DNA of 12,115 bases from Rhodopirellula sp. (lineage in GTDB: Bacteria > Planctomycetota > Planctomycetia > Pirellulales > Pirellulaceae): positions 1 through 12,115 of the forward strand of contig DOPG01000407.1 in assembly GCA_003513555.1 (NCBI GenBank). The letters run 5' to 3'. The translations under genes were made by a program, and so were the position numbers. The notes under the pieces were generated by a model that saw only the letters and a program-made list of their open reading frames with translations, was not told the DNA's origin and made no database searches. Below, piece by piece: positions 1-7,489 of this stretch (position 1 is its first letter; each line of letters begins with the position of its first letter).

Positions 1-240
1 GCGGTCACGACTCGCGATCAACATTTGATTGTATTGCTGCACCCCGAGTCAGTGACAGAAAACTGATCGCAACGGCATCTAACCAGAACCAGTTGCCGGC
101 ACCACTGAATTGTGAATACCCGAACGCTGGAATCGGGAATCAAGAATCTGGGACTACCAAAGCCTGGATTCTCAAGACAGGCATTCAATCCTACCTGCAT
201 GACTGACTGGGTTCGTAGCGAACTGACTGCGTTGGTTTGC

Positions 241-259
241 CTGATCGTCACTCGATCGG
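241..259. other. small hairpin downstream of ftsH in the left-edge spacer
   Basis: Arms at 241-247 and 253-259 pair over 7 bp (one T-G wobble) around a 5-nt loop, about 40 bp past the ftsH stop on the minus strand. A second small hairpin (5-bp arms 211-215 and 219-223, 3-nt loop) lies further on. Neither is followed by a T-run on the minus strand, so a terminator role for ftsH is only a guess. I see no convincing gene in 1-297. Confidence 0.25.
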
Positions 260-274
260 CGAGCGTTAGCTGAG

Positions 275-306
275 AACGGCCAAGTCTGCAAAACGGCCTA
301 GTCTGC
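275..306. repeat. 17-bp-period near-perfect tandem duplication at the ftsH stop codon
   Basis: The 15-mer at 275-289 recurs at 292-306 with one mismatch (A versus T), giving a period of 17 bp. The copy at 292-306 contains the ftsH stop codon (TAG on the minus strand). The other copy lies just downstream and has TTG at the same place. This looks like a local duplication at the gene end. Confidence 0.6.
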
Positions 307-2589
307 GACAGCCAATTCCGAGTCATCTTCATCGCTTCTTATTTGTGCTCGAGGTTTCTGCTTGATGGTTCCCGGCACCAGCCATGGGCCACTGCTGTTC
401 TCTTCGATCAATTGTGCCAATTCATCGGTATTGATCGATTCTACTTCGAGTAGTTTTTGCGTCACTGCTTCGAGCACTTCCCTTCGCTGCTCAAGTATTT
501 CGCGTGTTTGCGTCAGTTCATCCTCAATGATCCTGGCGACTTCTTTATCGATCAACTTGGCCATGTCCTCGCTATGCGACATGTGGAATCCATCGCCACC
601 GCCACCAGCCAGAAAAGCAGATTTTGAACTTCGCCTAAAATTGATGCGCCCAAGCCGACTCATGCCGTAGTCCATGACGATACTTCTGGCAACTTCGGTA
701 CATCGTTCCAAATCATTTTGAGCGCCAGTACTGATGTCCTGAAAAATCATTTCCTCAGTCAAAGTCCCGGCCAGCAACACCTTCATATTGCTTTCCAATT
801 CAGACTTGGTCATCAGATAACGCTCTGACTCAGGCCTTTGCATGGTGTATCCGAGTGCTGCGAGACCGCGGGGGATGATGCTCACCTTGTGAACCGGGTC
901 GGCATTAGGCAACGCGGCAGCAACCAGTGCATGCCCTGCCTCGTGGTAAGCAACACGAATCTTTTCATCTTCATTCATCACTCGATTTTTCTTTTCGAGC
1001 CCGGCAGTCACCCGTTCGACCGCCTCATTGAACTCATGAATCCCCACAGCACGTTTTTCAGCCCTGGCCGCAAGCAAGGCTGCTTCATTAACGAGGTTAG
1101 CAAGATCTGCTCCGACAAAGCCGGGTGTGATCGAAGCAATGTCTTTCAAGTCTACTTTTTCATCCAGCTTTACGTTTTTGACGTGCACGCGAAGAATGTC
1201 CTCACGACCACTGATGTCTGGCCTATCGACCAAAACATGTCGATCGAATCGTCCAGGACGTAACAAGGCGGGGTCAAGCGTCTCAGGACGGTTGGTAGCA
1301 GCGACTACAATGACCCCTGAGTTGGAATCAAAGCCATCCATCTCAACCAATAACGCGTTGAGAGTCTGCTCCCGTTCATCATGCCCACCGACGGTCGACC
1401 CGCTTCGACTTTTCCCCAAGGCATCGAGTTCATCGATAAAGATGATGCAAGGTGCACGGCTTGTCGCCTGCTGGAACATATCTCTCACGCGAGCTGCCCC
1501 CACACCCACATACATCTCGACAAAATCGCTTCCCGACAAACTGAAGAAAGGTACGCCGGCCTCACCAGCAATCGCTTTTGCCAAGAGGGTTTTCCCTGTC
1601 CCCGGAGGTCCCACCAGCAGAACTCCCTTGGGAATGCGGCCTCCCAGAGATTTGTACTTATCGCTGTTCTTCAGAAAGTCCACGACTTCTCGAACTTCTT
1701 GAACAGCTTCATTGATGCCCGCAGCATCATCAAACGTAATCGCCAGATCTTCCTGCCCATAAAGCTTGCCACGACTCCGTGAAAAAGCCATTGGCGACCC
1801 GACACCGCCCAGCCGCCGCAGCATGATGATTCCGAGAATGACGAGAACGCCGATCATCAGAAGTTCGGGCCAGTGATCTCGAAATAAACGACTTGGTCGT
1901 GCGTTGTCCCACGTCACTCCCGAAGCGTTGAGGTACTCGACAAGCCGTTTGTGCTCAGCTTCGTTATTCGTATCGCGAATCGTTTTGAACTCAGCCACTT
2001 TGTAAGTACTGCTGACTGGACCTTTGTTATCCTTCCCACGTCCGCGGTAAGCGACCTTTCCAGTGATCTCACCATCGGCAACTCTGACATCCTCAAGACC
2101 ACCGAATTCAACCTGATACTCGGGGCTTTTGGTCGATGGAACAATCACCGTTACCTTGGGATCAATGACTGCCTTTGAGTCTGTGACGTCGTCGGCCGAA
2201 GCAGATATTTCTACGTCCTTATCGAGCTCAGCGGAAACCACCGCAGGTGCCTGAGTTTTCTCAGAATCTGTTTCCCCAGAATCTGGTTTGTCCGCGTCAC
2301 CTCCAGCACTGGTAGCATCGGAGGATTTGGTACCGGCTTCATCCACTTTTGGATTACTTTCTTTGCTGTCTTGGCCATTGATAGGCATCAGCGGGTTGTC
2401 CGCCTGCTTGGCATCGGCCATTGCGGCCAACAATTTCATCAAATCTGGGTAGCGCAAACGCATATCGCTACCACCGAACAAGAAAGCACTTAGCAATACC
2501 GCCGATACGATCGCGATCAGCACGAACCAGACATTGCCACCACTTCTGGGCTCAGAACCATTTGAATTTCGTTGCTTGTCGTCGCTCAT
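298..2589 (-). CDS. ftsH: ATP-dependent zinc metalloprotease FtsH, long periplasmic domain
   Basis: Membrane-anchored hexameric AAA+ protease that extracts and degrades membrane and regulatory cytosolic proteins. Residues of the 763-aa product: TM1 about 20-40, TM2 about 243-258, Walker A GPPGTGKT 327-334, Walker B IIFIDELDA 382-390, SRH region with ATNRPETLDPALLRPGRFDR 431-450, zinc site HEAGH 549-553 with the likely third ligand D626 in TGAQNDLER. The segment between the two TMs is about 200 residues, against about 75 in E. coli, and residues 60-130 are low-complexity, rich in S/D/E/T/K. The pore loop reads EMYVGVG, with Y360 where E. coli has F. The ATG at 2589 puts TM1 20 residues in; no clear Shine-Dalgarno is visible. 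The gene stands alone, diverging from dxr across 700 bp. The family assignment is essentially certain. Confidence 0.98.
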   Translation of the reverse strand: MSDDKQRNSNGSEPRSGGNVWFVLIAIVSAVLLSAFLFGGSDMRLRYPDLMKLLAAMADAKQADNPLMPINGQDSKESNPKVDEAGTKSSDATSAGGDADKPDSGETDSEKTQAPAVVSAELDKDVEISASADDVTDSKAVIDPKVTVIVPSTKSPEYQVEFGGLEDVRVADGEITGKVAYRGRGKDNKGPVSSTYKVAEFKTIRDTNNEAEHKRLVEYLNASGVTWDNARPSRLFRDHWPELLMIGVLVILGIIMLRRLGGVGSPMAFSRSRGKLYGQEDLAITFDDAAGINEAVQEVREVVDFLKNSDKYKSLGGRIPKGVLLVGPPGTGKTLLAKAIAGEAGVPFFSLSGSDFVEMYVGVGAARVRDMFQQATSRAPCIIFIDELDALGKSRSGSTVGGHDEREQTLNALLVEMDGFDSNSGVIVVAATNRPETLDPALLRPGRFDRHVLVDRPDISGREDILRVHVKNVKLDEKVDLKDIASITPGFVGADLANLVNEAALLAARAEKRAVGIHEFNEAVERVTAGLEKKNRVMNEDEKIRVAYHEAGHALVAAALPNADPVHKVSIIPRGLAALGYTMQRPESERYLMTKSELESNMKVLLAGTLTEEMIFQDISTGAQNDLERCTEVARSIVMDYGMSRLGRINFRRSSKSAFLAGGGGDGFHMSHSEDMAKLIDKEVARIIEDELTQTREILEQRREVLEAVTQKLLEVESINTDELAQLIEENSSGPWLVPGTIKQKPRAQIRSDEDDSELAVAD

Positions 2590-2749
2590 CAGCTAAATTC
2601 TTGCAGGTATTACGGGCATGGGCAGGATGTGTGCAACCTGCGTCTTACTAAAAAAGTGTTGGAAGGACGTTCGCATTCGAGTTGCAATCCGCCGCTCCCT
2701 ATCGTTGCCCGCCAGAAGGGGCTGTGGCACAACTTTCCGCATCGAAACA

Positions 2750-2782
2750 TCGGATTTGCGAGCAAAATTGTGCGCAATCCGA
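2750..2782. other. imperfect hairpin in the ftsH upstream spacer
   Basis: Arms 2750-2760 and 2773-2782 form 10 base pairs with a single bulged T at 2755 and a 12-nt AT-rich loop. It lies 161 bp upstream of the ftsH start. No T-run follows on either strand, so a terminator is unlikely. It could be an element of the ftsH 5' leader or a protein-binding site. Confidence 0.45.
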
Positions 2783-2940
2783 ATGCCTCATCGCATCAAT
2801 CACAGTCCAGCAACGAAGTTCATACGCCACGGAAGCGATGAACCATGCGTGCATTCTTCGATCATTCGCCTCACAAGGCAAGCAGGGAGACCATCTCAGA
2901 AAGCTATGGTCGATGCGGATAAAAAGTTCAAACCCCAGGC

Positions 2941-3001
2941 AAAAAGGCAGTGATGCAGAGGAATTCAGCGTAAAAATGCTACAAATTGCTGTATCACTGC
3001 C
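2941..3001 (-). terminator. intrinsic terminator-like hairpin on the minus strand, no upstream gene recognised
   Basis: Arms 2946-2958 and 2989-3001 pair over 13 bp with one G-T wobble. Inside, 2962-2965 pairs with 2984-2987, and 2967-2971 pairs with 2976-2980 around an AAAA tetraloop (plus-strand reading), for about 22 pairs in total. On the minus strand the GC-rich base of the stem is followed at once by TTTTT (2941-2945), the classic Rho-independent arrangement. On the plus strand no T-run follows. Upstream on the minus strand there is only spacer and then the antisense of dxr. It may therefore end an unannotated small RNA or act as an attenuator within an ftsH leader. Confidence 0.65.
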
Positions 3002-3290
3002 AGCCACTTGGAAACCCAACACACCAGCCACAGAGCCAGGCACGCGGCACAAGGTCGATCACTGATCCGAAGCCAGCATGACGCACACGCTGCTCCTGAG
3101 CAACTTTTGGACTCAATGGTCGTTTTTATGGCCAAAATACACAGTAGCACGAAGCCGGTTGTGATAAGTTTCCCAAGCTACGGAGATCCCCTGTTTTTAT
3201 TGTTAGCCGGGGAATCACAACAGACAGATAGACGCCGACGACGGGATTCCGTAAACAAAGGTCCCTCCAACTCACTCGCTGGACGCTATT

Positions 3291-4511
3291 TTGAACCAAG
3301 ACGGAACCCATCCCGAGGACAACCGTGCCTGCCAGAACGTAGCCGTTCTCGGCGCAACGGGCAGCATTGGGACCGCGACAATCGATGTTGTGGCCCAACT
3401 CAATCGGGTCGATCCTGACTTCCGTTGGCACATCAGTGCTGCTTCGGGGCATAAAAACACCCCATTGCTGGCCGAACTGGCGGCTGGCCTTGAGCATCCC
3501 CCGGACCGAATTGTGCTATCAGACAGGAAGAGTGCGGAGGGTTTGGGGGCCGCCGAAGCTCAACTCCGTGCGCTCGGCTCGCAAATCGAAATTGGTCCTG
3601 ATGCCTTAGTTGCTGCAGCCAGTGACCAATCCGTTGATGTTGTGGTAGCGGCAATCGTAGGTCGTGCGGGGCTGGAGAGCACAATGGCAGCGATTGAGGC
3701 TGGAAAACGCGTGGCGCTTGCTAACAAGGAAACGCTTGTGGTCGCTGGGCCAGTAGTCAGTCGATGCTGCGAAAAAAGTGGCGCAGAGCTACTTCCGGTT
3801 GATAGCGAGCACTCAGCCATTTTTCAGTGCATCCAAGCAGCTGACTCAAAACCGAAGAAATTGATTTTAACTGCGAGTGGTGGCCCATTTCGCAAATGGA
3901 CTCGCGAGCAAATGGATGCGGCAACACCCGATTCGGCTTTGGCGCATCCGACATGGCAGATGGGGCCGAAAATCACGATCGACTCGGCCACGATGATCAA
4001 CAAGGCACTCGAGGTCATTGAAGCTCGGTGGCTTTTTGGTCTACCTGCCGATGCCATCGAGGTAGTGGTTCATCCACAATCCATCATCCATTCCATGGTT
4101 GAGTTTGAGGATAGCTCAGTGATTGCCCAGCTGAGCCCGCCCGACATGCGGTTGCCTATCCAATATGCCTTGACCTACCCCCGACGCCTGCCGTGTCCCA
4201 GCCCTGACTTTGACCGGAGTCAACCATGGGACTTGACCCTTGAACCCGCAGACACAGAGCGTTTCCCCGGACTGGCACTAGGTTTTGAGGTAGCGGCCGT
4301 TGGCGGAACCGCGGGTGCGGTGCTGAATGCTGCCAATGAAGAGGCGGTCGGCCTGTTCCTCGCCGGAAAAATCAGGTTTACTGACATCGTACAGGGTTGC
4401 CGCGAAGTGCTAGAAAACCACTCTCACGAATCAGCCCCCCCCCTGAATCGGTTGCTGGAGCTCGATCGCTGGGCACGCAAGGAGTTGCACAAACGATTTG
4501 GGGTGTCGTGA
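3291..4511 (+). CDS. dxr: 1-deoxy-D-xylulose 5-phosphate reductoisomerase
   Basis: NADPH- and divalent-metal-dependent enzyme converting DXP to 2-C-methyl-D-erythritol 4-phosphate, the committed MEP step to isopentenyl diphosphate; cytosolic. The 406-aa product has the nucleotide-binding GATGSIG 21-27, ALANKETLV 142-150, metal ligands D171 and E173 in VDSEHSAIFQ plus E241, the substrate loop SGGPFR 196-201, HPTWQMG 219-225, DSATMINK 231-238 and HPQSIIHSMV 261-270. All expected catalytic residues are present. The start is TTG at 3291: the frame is closed by TAA at 3252-3254 and has no ATG or GTG before the Rossmann motif. A weak GGA lies 7 nt upstream. The rseP-like gene follows after 197 bp on the same strand and may be co-transcribed. 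Confidence 0.97.
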   Translation: MNQDGTHPEDNRACQNVAVLGATGSIGTATIDVVAQLNRVDPDFRWHISAASGHKNTPLLAELAAGLEHPPDRIVLSDRKSAEGLGAAEAQLRALGSQIEIGPDALVAAASDQSVDVVVAAIVGRAGLESTMAAIEAGKRVALANKETLVVAGPVVSRCCEKSGAELLPVDSEHSAIFQCIQAADSKPKKLILTASGGPFRKWTREQMDAATPDSALAHPTWQMGPKITIDSATMINKALEVIEARWLFGLPADAIEVVVHPQSIIHSMVEFEDSSVIAQLSPPDMRLPIQYALTYPRRLPCPSPDFDRSQPWDLTLEPADTERFPGLALGFEVAAVGGTAGAVLNAANEEAVGLFLAGKIRFTDIVQGCREVLENHSHESAPPLNRLLELDRWARKELHKRFGVS

Positions 4512-4551
4512 GAGCGACCCCGTGCCGACGGCCCAGACCGTGTTTTTTTGT

Positions 4552-4581
4552 GGTCAAATTCGATCCCGATTGAATTTGACT
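4552..4581 (+). other. 13-bp hairpin between dxr and rseP
   Basis: Arms 4552-4564 and 4569-4581 pair over 13 bp with two G-T wobbles around a CCCG tetraloop; the core 9 bp (4553-4561 with 4572-4580) is perfect. It begins 41 nt after the dxr stop. A T7 run (4543-4549) precedes rather than follows it, and on the minus strand an A-run follows, so it does not fit the canonical intrinsic terminator on either strand. It could be an RNA-processing or stability element, or a factor-dependent terminator. Confidence 0.5.
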
Positions 4582-4708
4582 TCCCCTGCTATCCCAGCAA
4601 ACTGGTCGAAATGACATAATCTTACGTACTGCATCAGCGTAGTGACTGCGTACGATCCAGCCTGCACCAACACCTGACACCCGCCTGAACCTGAACAAGG
4701 CATCCTGA

Positions 4709-6877
4709 ATGTTGCTCGATTTTCTATCTACTCATCTTCTGTTGGCAGCAGACGAGAGCTCAAGTTTTCTGGTTTCTCTATTCTCGTCATTCGCCCTGTA
4801 CGGGCGGGTTGCACTGGGTATTGGACTAGTCATTTTTGTCCATGAGCTCGGCCACTTTGTGGCCGCTAAAACCTTCGGTGTGAAATGTGAAAAGTTCTAT
4901 GTGGGATTCGATGTCCCTATCCGTATAGGCCCCATCAAATTCCCACGCACCTTGGGAAAGTTCCGTTATGGTGAAACGGAGTACGGCATCGGAATTGTGC
5001 CGCTAGGCGGTTATGTGAAAATGCTCGGGCAAGATGATGACCCGCGTAAGCAGGGAGAAGAGGCGAAACGCATTCAGGTCGAGAGCGAAGGTGAAGGCGA
5101 GGAACCAGAAGAACAGGCGGCGCCGAGACTTGACCCACGAAGCTTTCCAGCCAAGCCAGTTTGGCAACGAATGATCATCATCAGCGCAGGCGTGGTGATG
5201 AACGTGATCACGGGCGTTCTGTTCGCCGCGATTGCTTACGGCTATGGCGTTGGATACAGCCCGGCAATTGTTGGCGGTGTTGTCCCTGGTGGTCCAGCAT
5301 GGAAGGCCGGAATCGAACCGGGCGGTCAAGTCGTTTCTGTCGGTACCTGGAGCGATCCAGAAATGCATTTTCGCGAAATGAAAATGGAAATATTGACCGA
5401 TGGACTTGAAAACCCAGACAAACCCATCGATGTTGAAATCAAGTACGAAGACGGCACTCGCAACTTTGAACTGGTAACACAATCTCGCCCTGAAATGAAG
5501 GATGCGAGAATGATCGGGATTGCCATCCCGAATGTCGCGACACTCGCTGCGACCCCGTACACGTTGCAGGGCACCGTGGCGTCGCGAACCTTGACAGAGC
5601 AGGATGGGGGAGCTTCGATCATTGCCTATGATGGAACGCCAATCAATGAACAGGCTATCGTGCCTGGAACGCCTTTCTTTGATTATCTGTATTCGAACCC
5701 GAACAAAACGATCCAACTGACTTTGCGACGGACAGATGGCAGCGAACAAGTGGTTTCCATGCCGCCACAGCCCTCTAAGTCTCTCGGAGTCAGATTTGCG
5801 ATCGGCCCAATCGTTGCATTGGTCGAGAATGGCCCTGCTGCGACAGCTGGAATGCAAGTTGGCGACGTGATTCAAAGCTACGGCGACACAAAAAGTCCAG
5901 ATGCATACGGAATGGCAACCGATCTCGTCGGTGCCAGCAATACAGTGAACGTCACGGTCAAGCGGGGCGATGGTGAGGACGCGAAAATAGTCGAACTTGC
6001 GATCACACCAGTGGCCTCACCCCAAACATTGCCACCTAACCAAAGCATCGCTGGCGAAATTGCGATCAATGCTTTGGGCTTTGCCTATCAACCTCAGCCT
6101 GTCATCTCACAGATGATCACGGCAACTGAAAATGCGACGAGCAAAGAAACTGACAGTGATGATGCATCACTTCAAGCCGGTGATGAAATCAAGGAAGTAC
6201 GACTGGTAAGCTCGTTGCCCGGGAATGAAGCGTTGAATGATGAGCGTTTCAAAGTGATCATGGACCAGCTGCAAGCCGGTTGGACCATTACTCCCGTTTC
6301 CACGCTCAACGCCCTGATCGAAACCATTCAACTGCTGCCGGAAGGAACCGAACTCAAGGTGATTGCCAATCGCCCTGAAGACAACAAGGTGATTGAATCT
6401 AGCCTCGTCGTCAGCGGTGATGATCGGAATCAATTCGAGCGTGGCATCGCATTCACACCGACTGAGTCAATTCAGCAAGCGACCTCCCTTGGCTCAGCAC
6501 TTACCCTCGGAGTCAAAGAAGGATATCGACGATTCAATGATGTGATCCGGTTCTTACGGATGCTGCCACGTGGAAAGATCAAACTTCGTCACGTAGGTGG
6601 ACCGCTGGAAATTGTCAACATTGCCAAGAACGAGGCCGAAAAAGGAATATCACCTCAACTGATGTTCCTGACCATGCTCAGCATGAACTTGGCCATCCTG
6701 AACTTCCTGCCTATCCCAGCTTTGGATGGCGGTCACATGGTGTTCCTGATTTACGAGCTTGTTGCAGGCAAACGTGCTAACGAGCAACTCGAATTCAGGC
6801 TCACGTTGGCTGGTGTTCTGGCGTTGCTGGTACTGATGGCGGTCGTATTCGCAAATGACATTCTGAGGCATTTATAA
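4709..6877 (+). CDS. rseP: RseP-like site-2 intramembrane zinc protease, enlarged, with multiple PDZ-like domains
   Basis: Intramembrane metalloprotease of the M50 / RseP family, which cleaves membrane-bound anti-sigma factors or signal-peptide remnants within the bilayer. The 722-aa product has zinc motif HELGH 45-49 in the first TM (about 33-52), GGYVKMLGQ 100-108, a second TM about 153-178, and C-terminal NFLPIPALDGGH 665-676 supplying the third ligand D673, with a final TM about 697-716. PDZ-like segments lie near 183-260 and 360-435, with a more diverged third candidate near 455-560. An acidic E/G-rich loop occupies about 113-140. E. coli RseP has about 450 residues and two PDZ domains, so this is much longer. 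The start is ATG at 4709 with AAGG 8 nt upstream. Placement after dxr is typical; the actual substrate is unknown. Confidence 0.93.
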   Translation: MLLDFLSTHLLLAADESSSFLVSLFSSFALYGRVALGIGLVIFVHELGHFVAAKTFGVKCEKFYVGFDVPIRIGPIKFPRTLGKFRYGETEYGIGIVPLGGYVKMLGQDDDPRKQGEEAKRIQVESEGEGEEPEEQAAPRLDPRSFPAKPVWQRMIIISAGVVMNVITGVLFAAIAYGYGVGYSPAIVGGVVPGGPAWKAGIEPGGQVVSVGTWSDPEMHFREMKMEILTDGLENPDKPIDVEIKYEDGTRNFELVTQSRPEMKDARMIGIAIPNVATLAATPYTLQGTVASRTLTEQDGGASIIAYDGTPINEQAIVPGTPFFDYLYSNPNKTIQLTLRRTDGSEQVVSMPPQPSKSLGVRFAIGPIVALVENGPAATAGMQVGDVIQSYGDTKSPDAYGMATDLVGASNTVNVTVKRGDGEDAKIVELAITPVASPQTLPPNQSIAGEIAINALGFAYQPQPVISQMITATENATSKETDSDDASLQAGDEIKEVRLVSSLPGNEALNDERFKVIMDQLQAGWTITPVSTLNALIETIQLLPEGTELKVIANRPEDNKVIESSLVVSGDDRNQFERGIAFTPTESIQQATSLGSALTLGVKEGYRRFNDVIRFLRMLPRGKIKLRHVGGPLEIVNIAKNEAEKGISPQLMFLTMLSMNLAILNFLPIPALDGGHMVFLIYELVAGKRANEQLEFRLTLAGVLALLVLMAVVFANDILRHL

Positions 6878-7086
6878 ATTGATCGCAGCTCTGCATGCGG
6901 CCCGACATTTCAAGGTCACCTCTTCACAGCACTAGGTGGATCAGTGACCGACGAACGCCAACACCGGTCGTAAATCCCGGGTTTCCAGATTGCCTTAGTC
7001 CTGAAGTTCAAGACAGCGTTGCAGAAATGAAAACTTGATGCTCAAAGCGAAACTGGCCGATAGCCCGCCAAACGGCCGAGAGGAAC

Positions 7087-7125
7087 CGCAGTACTGGGCT
7101 AGGTACAGAAGGTAGCCAGCCTGCG
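7087..7125 (-). terminator. stem-loop abutting the rhodanese stop codon, between convergent genes
   Basis: Arms 7087-7091 and 7121-7125 (5 bp, perfect) enclose a second stem, 7094-7101 with 7113-7119 (7 bp plus one bulged G), around an 11-nt loop. The structure starts at the base next to the TAA of the rhodanese gene on the minus strand and lies 209 bp past the rseP stop on the plus strand. No T-run follows on either strand, so it is terminator-like by position and shape only. Weaker repeats nearby are 6914-6919 with 6944-6949, and 7055-7059 with 7073-7077. Confidence 0.45.
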
Positions 7126-7470
7126 TTAGTAGCGAGCCACACTGGAATCAACCTGCAAACTCCAGGCATCGATTCCCCCGGACATATTCTGTGCCTTGGC
7201 GTACCCTCTTTCTCGCAGACCTCGCGTCACCTGCATGCTACGTCCACCGTGATGGCAGTGCACCACAATGCGCGAATCTTGGTGCGGCTCCAATTCTTCC
7301 AGCCGCAATCGCAACTCACTCATCGGCAGCAAAACGCTTCCTTCGATTTTTGCAATGTCGTACTCATTCTGCTCACGAACATCGAGTAGCAAGAAGGCTT
7401 CCTCTTTTTGTTGCATCTCGTTGACCGTAGCGACATCGACTTCGATGGGCATTTCAGTTTGTTCAGACAT
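7126..7470 (-). CDS. single-domain rhodanese-like sulfurtransferase
   Basis: Small cytosolic rhodanese-fold protein of 114 aa, expected to carry a persulfide on its active-site cysteine for sulfur transfer or detoxification. The motif LLLDVRE lies at 27-33 and the active-site loop HCHHGGRS at 71-78, with C72 as nucleophile and R77 in place; GGIDAW near 98-103 matches the conserved C-terminal end of the domain. The start is the ATG at 7470, because a strong Shine-Dalgarno (AGGAAGG, minus strand, 7481-7475) lies 4 nt upstream. An in-frame ATG at 7521 would overlap hisG by 32 bp and add a non-conserved leader. The gene follows hisG by 19 bp, so it is very probably the last gene of a hisE-hisG-rhodanese operon. 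The physiological acceptor cannot be told from the sequence. Confidence 0.9.
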   Translation of the reverse strand: MSEQTEMPIEVDVATVNEMQQKEEAFLLLDVREQNEYDIAKIEGSVLLPMSELRLRLEELEPHQDSRIVVHCHHGGRSMQVTRGLRERGYAKAQNMSGGIDAWSLQVDSSVARY

Positions 7471-7489
7471 CGAACCTTCCTGCAATTTT

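Larger units (their letters stand above)
2590..3290. other. 700-bp divergent ftsH/dxr spacer, no convincing gene, structured
   Basis: This spacer separates the divergent starts of ftsH (minus) and dxr (plus) and should carry both promoters, though I could not define convincing -35/-10 pairs. Open frames on both strands are short, lack family motifs and have no good ribosome binding sites. A cysteine-rich minus-strand frame at 2965-3150 (61 codons, GTG start) is the most noticeable, but it ends inside the hairpin at 2946-3001. The spacer holds two strong imperfect hairpins, listed separately, and smaller palindromes such as 3091-3102 (5-bp arms, 2-nt centre). Confidence 0.6.

Noticed and set aside
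18..332. 104-codon minus-strand open frame at the left edge
   Set aside because: It overlaps the ftsH 3' end in another frame, has no recognisable motif, and its composition (C/R/S-rich) looks like translated spacer.
838..1702. Long plus-strand open frames antisense to ftsH
   Set aside because: They lie fully inside the conserved AAA+/protease coding sequence on the opposite strand and show no domain; they are codon-usage shadows.
2590..2660. Possible sigma-70-like promoter for ftsH (TTGCAC with TAATAC on the minus strand)
   Set aside because: Too few consensus matches in both boxes to support a call.
2965..3150. 61-codon cysteine-rich minus-strand frame with a GTG start
   Set aside because: No Shine-Dalgarno, and its stop lies inside the terminator hairpin instead of before it; not supported as a gene, though the transcript itself may exist.
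2618..3418. Overlapping plus-strand frames in the ftsH-dxr spacer
   Set aside because: Several mutually overlapping short frames with no motif; the last overlaps the dxr start in another frame.
5003..5875. 290-codon minus-strand open frame inside rseP
   Set aside because: Entirely antisense to the PDZ-containing coding region; rich in R, H and C, with no family features.
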